This document shows, piece by piece, positions 60,732 to 64,000 of a DNA stretch of 64,000 bases. The stretch's first letter is position 1. Each line of letters begins with the position of its first letter. A program made the position numbers and the translations under genes. Origin of the DNA: DTU089 sp964421815 (GTDB lineage Bacteria; Bacillota; Clostridia; Oscillospirales; Acutalibacteraceae); contig CAYQYT010000009.1 in NCBI GenBank assembly GCA_964421815.1, forward strand, positions 11,176-75,175. The letters run 5' to 3'. A model generated the notes under the pieces. It searched no databases. It was not told the origin of the DNA and was given only the letters and a program-made list of their open reading frames with translations.

Positions 60732-61739
60732 TTACAGGAGATTTATACCTTTTTCACTGCAAACTTTTTTCATTTCATCGGGCCAAAGGGATGCCTGAAC
60801 CTCACCGATATGGAGTTTTCCGAGAACAAGCATGCAAAGTCTTGACTGACCTATGCCGCCGCCGATTGTAAGGGGCAATGTTCCGTTGAGAATACCCTTG
60901 TGATAATCGTATTCTCTGCGTTCGTCCTTATTAGCCGCTTTAAGCTGATAATCAAGGGATTTTTCGTCAACTCTTATACCCATTGAGGAAACCTCAAATG
61001 CATCATCAAGAACTTTGTTATAAACGATAATGTCACCGTTAAGGTTCCAATCGTCATAGTCGGGGGCTCTGCCGTCGTGAACTTCACCGCTTTTGAGTTT
61101 ATCGCCGATTTTCATAACAAACACGGTTCCGTGTTCTTTTGCAACCGCTTTTTCACGTTCCTTTGCCGTAAAATCGGGGTACATATCTTCAAGCTCCTGT
61201 GTTGTTATGAAATAAACATCCCTTTTAATTTCAACATCAACTGTGGGGAAAGTTTTTTTGACTGTATCAAGAGTATCGCAAAGACAACCGACTATTTTTT
61301 TCACAGTTTCTTTTAAGAAATCTTCGGTTCTGTCCTCGCGGTTGATTACCCTCTCCCAATCCCATTGGTCAACGTAAATTGAGTGGAGGTTATCCATATC
61401 TTCGTCACGGCGAATTGCGTTCATATCGGTATAAAGACCCTCGCCCGCAACGAAACCGTATTTTTTAAGTGCAGTTCTTTTCCATTTTGCAAGGGAATGA
61501 ACAATTACAGCGTCCCCTGCCTCCGCCATATTTTTTATATCAAAACTTACTGCCCTTTCATATCCGTTAAGGTCATCATTGATTCCGCTTGATTTTGTAA
61601 CAAAAAGCGGTGCGGAAATTCTTTCGAGGTTAAGTGCCGCGCAAAGATTATTCTGGAAAGTCTCCCTTACAAGTTTAATTGCTCTTTGCGTATCTCTCAT
61701 AGAGAGTGTTGACTTATAGCCGTCTTTTAATACAAGCAT
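60732..61739 (-). CDS. asnA: Aspartate--ammonia ligase
   Basis: A 335-residue ammonia-dependent asparagine synthetase of the class II tRNA-synthetase fold. 'LNLERISAPLFVTKSSGINDDLNGYERAV' at the N-terminus, 'HSLAKWKRTALKKYGF', 'YVDQWDWERVI' and 'GGGIGQSRLCMLVLGKLHIGEVQASLWP' (motif 3) are diagnostic blocks. It makes Asn from Asp, ATP and NH3. A promoter lies at 61776-61804 and typA follows. Confidence 0.97.
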   Translation of the reverse strand: MLVLKDGYKSTLSMRDTQRAIKLVRETFQNNLCAALNLERISAPLFVTKSSGINDDLNGYERAVSFDIKNMAEAGDAVIVHSLAKWKRTALKKYGFVAGEGLYTDMNAIRRDEDMDNLHSIYVDQWDWERVINREDRTEDFLKETVKKIVGCLCDTLDTVKKTFPTVDVEIKRDVYFITTQELEDMYPDFTAKEREKAVAKEHGTVFVMKIGDKLKSGEVHDGRAPDYDDWNLNGDIIVYNKVLDDAFEVSSMGIRVDEKSLDYQLKAANKDERREYDYHKGILNGTLPLTIGGGIGQSRLCMLVLGKLHIGEVQASLWPDEMKKVCSEKGINLL

Positions 61740-61775
61740 ACATATACCTCCACGATAAATTAAATTAACTGATAA

Positions 61776-61804
61776 ATTATACCACTATCTGAAGTATTAT
61801 TCAA
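61776..61804 (-). promoter_or_regulatory. Sigma-A promoter of asnA-typA
   Basis: On minus, TTGAAT (61804-61799), 17-nt spacer, TATAAT (61781-61776), about 30 nt before the asnA ATG. No room for a T-box leader. Confidence 0.7.
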
Positions 61805-61886
61805 GATTTTTCAATAGTGTTTTCATAGAAATCATATAAAATCTATTAAAAAATATTATCGAATTTGCCGTAAAGGACTGTTTTTA

Positions 61887-61915
61887 TTGAAATTATTGCT
61901 GTCTTTTGATAAAAT
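61887..61915 (+). promoter_or_regulatory. Sigma-A promoter of the HAD hydrolase gene
   Basis: TTGAAA (61887-61892), 17-nt spacer, TAAAAT (61910-61915), 16 nt before the ATG at 61932; the message would be nearly leaderless, with GGTGAT as SD. Confidence 0.6.
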
Positions 61916-61931
61916 CAGTAACGGTGATTAA

Positions 61932-62726
61932 ATGAAATTTAAAAATGTGCTTATTGCAAGCGACTTCGACGGAACATTAAAAAACGACGACGGCGTTATA
62001 ACCGATGAGGTTGTGCAAAAAATACAATACTTTATAGAAAATGGCGGCTATTTCACCGTCTGTACGGGAAGAATATATCAAGGATTCCATCTTTACAGCC
62101 CCGAATATATAAATACTCCCGTGCTTTTGGGTAACGGCGCAATGGCTTATGATTACGAAAAGAAGAAAGTTCTTTTTAATGATGCCGTGGGAGAAGAGGG
62201 CCTTCCTGCAATCAATGGGGTTTTAAAGGAATTCCCCCATATTTCAATAGAGTTTTACAATTTCGAGAAAGTTTGTGCCATAAACCTGAATCAACATTCC
62301 GAACAGCATTTTACAAGTCAGGGAATTGATTTTGAAACAGTAAAAGCCCCCGAAGACGCTCCCCGTCCTTGGACAAAGGTAATGATTGCCGCTCACGGTT
62401 GCTCGAAAGAGGTTCAGAATATTTTGGATAATTACCCTGAAATAAACCATCTGAAAACCGCGGGAGATTATGTGGAAATCCTCAAAAAAGGCGTCGATAA
62501 AGGAACGGGACTTCTGAAACTTGCAGAAATACTGGGGTGCAGCCAGAAAGATATCTATGCCGCAGGCGACGGCTACAATGATGTAGAAATGCTCCTTGCC
62601 GCGAATGGCGGATTTGTTCCCGAAAACGGCTCACAGGAGGCTCTTTCAGTTGCAAAATATGTAACCCGTTCAAATAACAATGGTTGTATTGCTCACGCTA
62701 TTGAAATACTGGATGAGATTTATTAA
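61932..62726 (+). CDS. Cof-type HAD-superfamily hydrolase
   Basis: A 264-residue HAD phosphatase of the IIB (Cof) group. Motif I is IASDFDGTLKND, motif II 'FTVCTGR', motif III the Lys in 'GVDKGTGLLKLAEILG' and motif IV YAAGDGYNDVEML. An alpha/beta cap lies between motifs II and III. Members dephosphorylate sugar phosphates or flavin/pyridoxal phosphates; substrate is unknown here. Confidence 0.9.
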   Translation: MKFKNVLIASDFDGTLKNDDGVITDEVVQKIQYFIENGGYFTVCTGRIYQGFHLYSPEYINTPVLLGNGAMAYDYEKKKVLFNDAVGEEGLPAINGVLKEFPHISIEFYNFEKVCAINLNQHSEQHFTSQGIDFETVKAPEDAPRPWTKVMIAAHGCSKEVQNILDNYPEINHLKTAGDYVEILKKGVDKGTGLLKLAEILGCSQKDIYAAGDGYNDVEMLLAANGGFVPENGSQEALSVAKYVTRSNNNGCIAHAIEILDEIY

Positions 62727-62746
62727 ATAGTTATAACAAATAGAAA

Positions 62747-62787
62747 AGCAGATAAATCGGCTTCAAGTCGGTTTATCTGCTATTTTT
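62747..62787. terminator. Bidirectional intrinsic terminator
   Basis: AGCAGATAAA (62747-62756) pairs with TTTATCTGCT (62772-62781), then ATTTTTATTT. It separates the convergent HAD and tyrA genes. Confidence 0.85.
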
Positions 62788-62799
62788 ATTTATGAAATT

Positions 62800-63630
62800 T
62801 TAATCCGCTTTGATTTTGGCTTCCTTGCCCTCTTTTAAAAGTGCTTTCAAGGTATCGCCGTCATCCGCTTTCATTGCATCGCTGTATTTTTGAAGTTCCG
62901 AAATAATATTGTCAATTTCAAAAATAAGATTGTCCTTATTATCAAGGAACAACTCCGTCCACATATCTTCGTTAAGATATGCAACACGGGTCAAGTCCTT
63001 GTAACTGCCGGCGGAAATACCTTTTCTTTCAAGTGCCGATGGGCTTTTTACAAAGGCATTTGAAACAACGTGGGCAAGTTGAGATGTGAAAGCAATAAGT
63101 TTATCATGTCTTTTTGGCGTCATAACCGAAACTCTGCCGAAGCCCAATTTCATTATTACTTCACGGGCATTTGCAAGAATCAAAATGTCTTCATTTTCCT
63201 TTGGAGTCAGAACAAATGGGGCATTATGGAACATTGTTTCCTTTGAATTTTCAAATCCGGAAAACTGAGTACCTGCCATGGGATGTCCCCCAACAAAAGA
63301 AAAATCATTATCTTCGGCAATTTTAAAGCATTTATCACAAACGGCTCTTTTTACACCCGCACAGTCAATTACAACCGAACCCTTTTTAAACACATTCGCA
63401 TTTTCTTCAATATATTCAATAACTGCTTCGGGGTACAGAGGAATGAATACGTAATCACAGTCGGCAAGTTTTTCCTTGTTCAACTCACCGTCTATACTCT
63501 TTTCTTCAATGGCTTTTTTTAAAACATCCTCGTTTATGTCATAACCGTAAACCTTATAGGATGTATTTTTCTTTGCAGATTTTGCAATGGAACCCCCAAT
63601 AAGACCTAAACCAACAACTCCGATTTTCAT
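62800..63630 (-). CDS. tyrA: Prephenate dehydrogenase
   Basis: A 276-residue NAD(P)-dependent enzyme turning prephenate into 4-hydroxyphenylpyruvate, the committed step to tyrosine. The N-terminal Rossmann fold has GVVGLGLIGGSIAKS, and 'SFVGGHPMAGTQFSGFENS' holds the substrate-binding His-Pro loop. The C-terminal helical dimer domain ('KLIAFTSQLAHVVSNAF', GSYKDLTRVA) follows. There is no ACT domain, so no Tyr-binding feedback domain is fused. Expression appears controlled by the leader-peptide attenuator upstream. GGAGGA lies 7 nt before the ATG. Confidence 0.95.
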   Translation of the reverse strand: MKIGVVGLGLIGGSIAKSAKKNTSYKVYGYDINEDVLKKAIEEKSIDGELNKEKLADCDYVFIPLYPEAVIEYIEENANVFKKGSVVIDCAGVKRAVCDKCFKIAEDNDFSFVGGHPMAGTQFSGFENSKETMFHNAPFVLTPKENEDILILANAREVIMKLGFGRVSVMTPKRHDKLIAFTSQLAHVVSNAFVKSPSALERKGISAGSYKDLTRVAYLNEDMWTELFLDNKDNLIFEIDNIISELQKYSDAMKADDGDTLKALLKEGKEAKIKAD

Positions 63631-63642
63631 AAATCATTCCTC

Positions 63643-63689
63643 CGAAATATAAAATAAAACAACCCTTGCAGTGATTAGTCTGCAAGGGT
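63643..63689 (-). terminator. Attenuator terminator in the tyrA leader
   Basis: On minus, ACCCTTGCAG (63689-63680), 8-nt loop ACTAATCA, CTGCAAGGGT (63671-63662), then TGTTTTATTTTATATTT. A perfect 10-bp stem 13-60 nt upstream of the tyrA ATG. The competing pairing GTAGTGATT (63727-63719) with AATCACTGC (63676-63668) would use the loop and the start of the 3' arm. Confidence 0.88.
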
Positions 63690-63730
63690 ATATCTAACGA
63701 TATAAAAACAGCAAAACGAATCACTACTAC

Positions 63731-63784
63731 TTATCTGACTAAGTAATAGTAATAATAGTATGCAACTGCGCTAAACTGTTTCAT
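63731..63784 (-). CDS. tyrA leader peptide with six consecutive Tyr codons
   Basis: ATG at 63784, AGAGG 9 nt upstream, and TAA at 63731-63733 give MKQFSAVAYYYYYYLVR. The Tyr codons are TAC TAT TAT TAC TAT TAC. TACTATTACTTA (63751-63740, Tyr codons 4-6 area) can pair over 12 bp (two G-U) with TAAGTAGTAGTG (63733-63722), which itself overlaps the antiterminator strand. Ribosome stalling at Tyr codons when Tyr-tRNA is scarce would break this hairpin, free the second strand and prevent the terminator. When Tyr is plentiful the ribosome reaches the stop and the terminator forms. Confidence 0.88.
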   Translation of the reverse strand: MKQFSAVAYYYYYYLVR

Positions 63785-63811
63785 AACGTTTTTCCTCTCA
63801 ATTTTTTATAA

Positions 63812-63840
63812 ATATTAGCACTAATGAATCCATTTGTCAA
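63812..63840 (-). promoter_or_regulatory. Strong sigma-A promoter of the tyrA leader
   Basis: On minus, TTGACA (63840-63835), 17-nt spacer, TAATAT (63817-63812). The start point near 63805 leaves about 20 nt before the leader ATG. Confidence 0.85.
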
Positions 63841-63872
63841 GAAAAATAAAAACTTTTGTAAAAATATGTAAA

Positions 63873-63912
63873 AAACAAAAAAAGAAAAAGAGTTAAGGAA
63901 AAACCTTAACTC
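63873..63912 (-). terminator. Intrinsic terminator of the rRNA operon
   Basis: On minus, GAGTTAAGG (63912-63904), TTTTT loop, CCTTAACTC (63898-63890), then TTTTTCTTTTTTTG. It lies 55 nt beyond the 23S 3' end, with no 5S gene between them. Confidence 0.9.
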
Positions 63913-63967
63913 CTTGGGCATATACCCTGAAAACTGAATAAAGATAAAGCGAAGAAACAAACGAAAT

Positions 63968-64000
63968 GGTCAAGCCCTCGACCTATTAGTACTGCTTAGC
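63968..64000 (-). rRNA. 3' end of 23S rRNA (rest outside window)
   Basis: The 33 bases are the reverse complement of the conserved 23S 3' end (GCTAAGCAGTACTAATAGG then TCGAGGGCTTGACC). Beyond it the CCTGAAAACTGAATA spacer element (63929-63943 on plus) is present, a common motif near rRNA spacers in Firmicutes. Only the 3' tip is in the window. Confidence 0.92.

Noticed and set aside
61740..61800. T-box or other leader before asnA
   Set aside because: The promoter leaves only about 30 nt of leader, too short for a T-box.

Overview
The window reads as chromosome of an anaerobic, endospore-forming Firmicute of the class Clostridia, most like the Ruminococcaceae/Oscillospiraceae. The grounds are the sporulation genes (spoIIAA-spoIIAB-sigF, spoIIP, gpr), a dockerin-bearing secreted protein, several glycoside hydrolases (GH13 fragment, GH36, GH5), strong AGGAGG-type ribosome binding sites, sigma-A promoters with 17-base spacers, and a protein complement typical of Clostridia (RqcH, DUF951, DUF512 radical SAM, DUF1858). 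The species is not identifiable from sequence alone.

Layout. 1-10 kb: the end of a GH13 glucosidase, a phosphohexomutase/methyltransferase pair, a secreted LCAT-like hydrolase, then a tight minus-strand cluster (DUF951-prfA-tsaC-coaE-lytic transglycosylase-M18 aminopeptidase-dockerin protein). 10-23 kb: an S1-domain protein, an aldo/keto reductase with ferredoxin-type clusters, a lipoprotein plus GH36 alpha-galactosidase, rqcH, nif3-trmK-DUF1858, a phosphoesterase plus cytosolic GH5, and an XRE/DUF2157 membrane regulator with its partner. 23-39 kb: der-DUF512, yceD-rpmF, pgi, gpr-spoIIP-small membrane protein, ychF, a beta-propeller-like protein, a PHP phosphoesterase, the pgk-tpiA-gpmI glycolytic operon and the spoIIA operon. 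40-44 kb: teichoic-acid-type genes (a glycerophosphotransferase/GT4 fusion, tagD, a second glycerophosphotransferase). 44-45.4 kb: a cobalamin riboswitch controlling a transcobalamin-like lipoprotein and an ECF S component. 45.4-53 kb: a complete-looking his operon headed by a TrpR-like regulator and a HisZ-HisG fusion, with a palindrome inside its promoter. 53.1-58.8 kb: an AT-rich island that has split a tRNA-Thr(CGT) gene. 58.8-64 kb: typA, asnA, a HAD hydrolase, tyrA behind a tyrosine-codon attenuator, and the 3' end of a 23S rRNA gene.

Three things stand out. (1) tyrA is preceded by a promoter, a 17-residue leader peptide with six consecutive Tyr codons, mutually exclusive hairpins and an intrinsic terminator: a full ribosome-mediated attenuator in a phylum where T-boxes or protein repressors usually do this job. 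(2) The two halves of a canonical 76-nt tRNA-Thr(CGT) lie 4.6 kb apart, flanking an island with a serine-recombinase remnant and a Fic/VbhA-like toxin-antitoxin pair; a second, intact tRNA-Thr(CGT) sits just inside the left junction and would replace the broken one. A third degenerate copy of the right junction lies about 1 kb further on. (3) A B12 riboswitch, a DUF4430 (transcobalamin C-terminal-like) lipoprotein and an ECF S component form a compact candidate cobalamin uptake system.

Starts given here have often been moved downstream from the longest possible ORF to a codon with a good ribosome binding site. All family assignments come from motif and sequence recognition by eye, with no database search.
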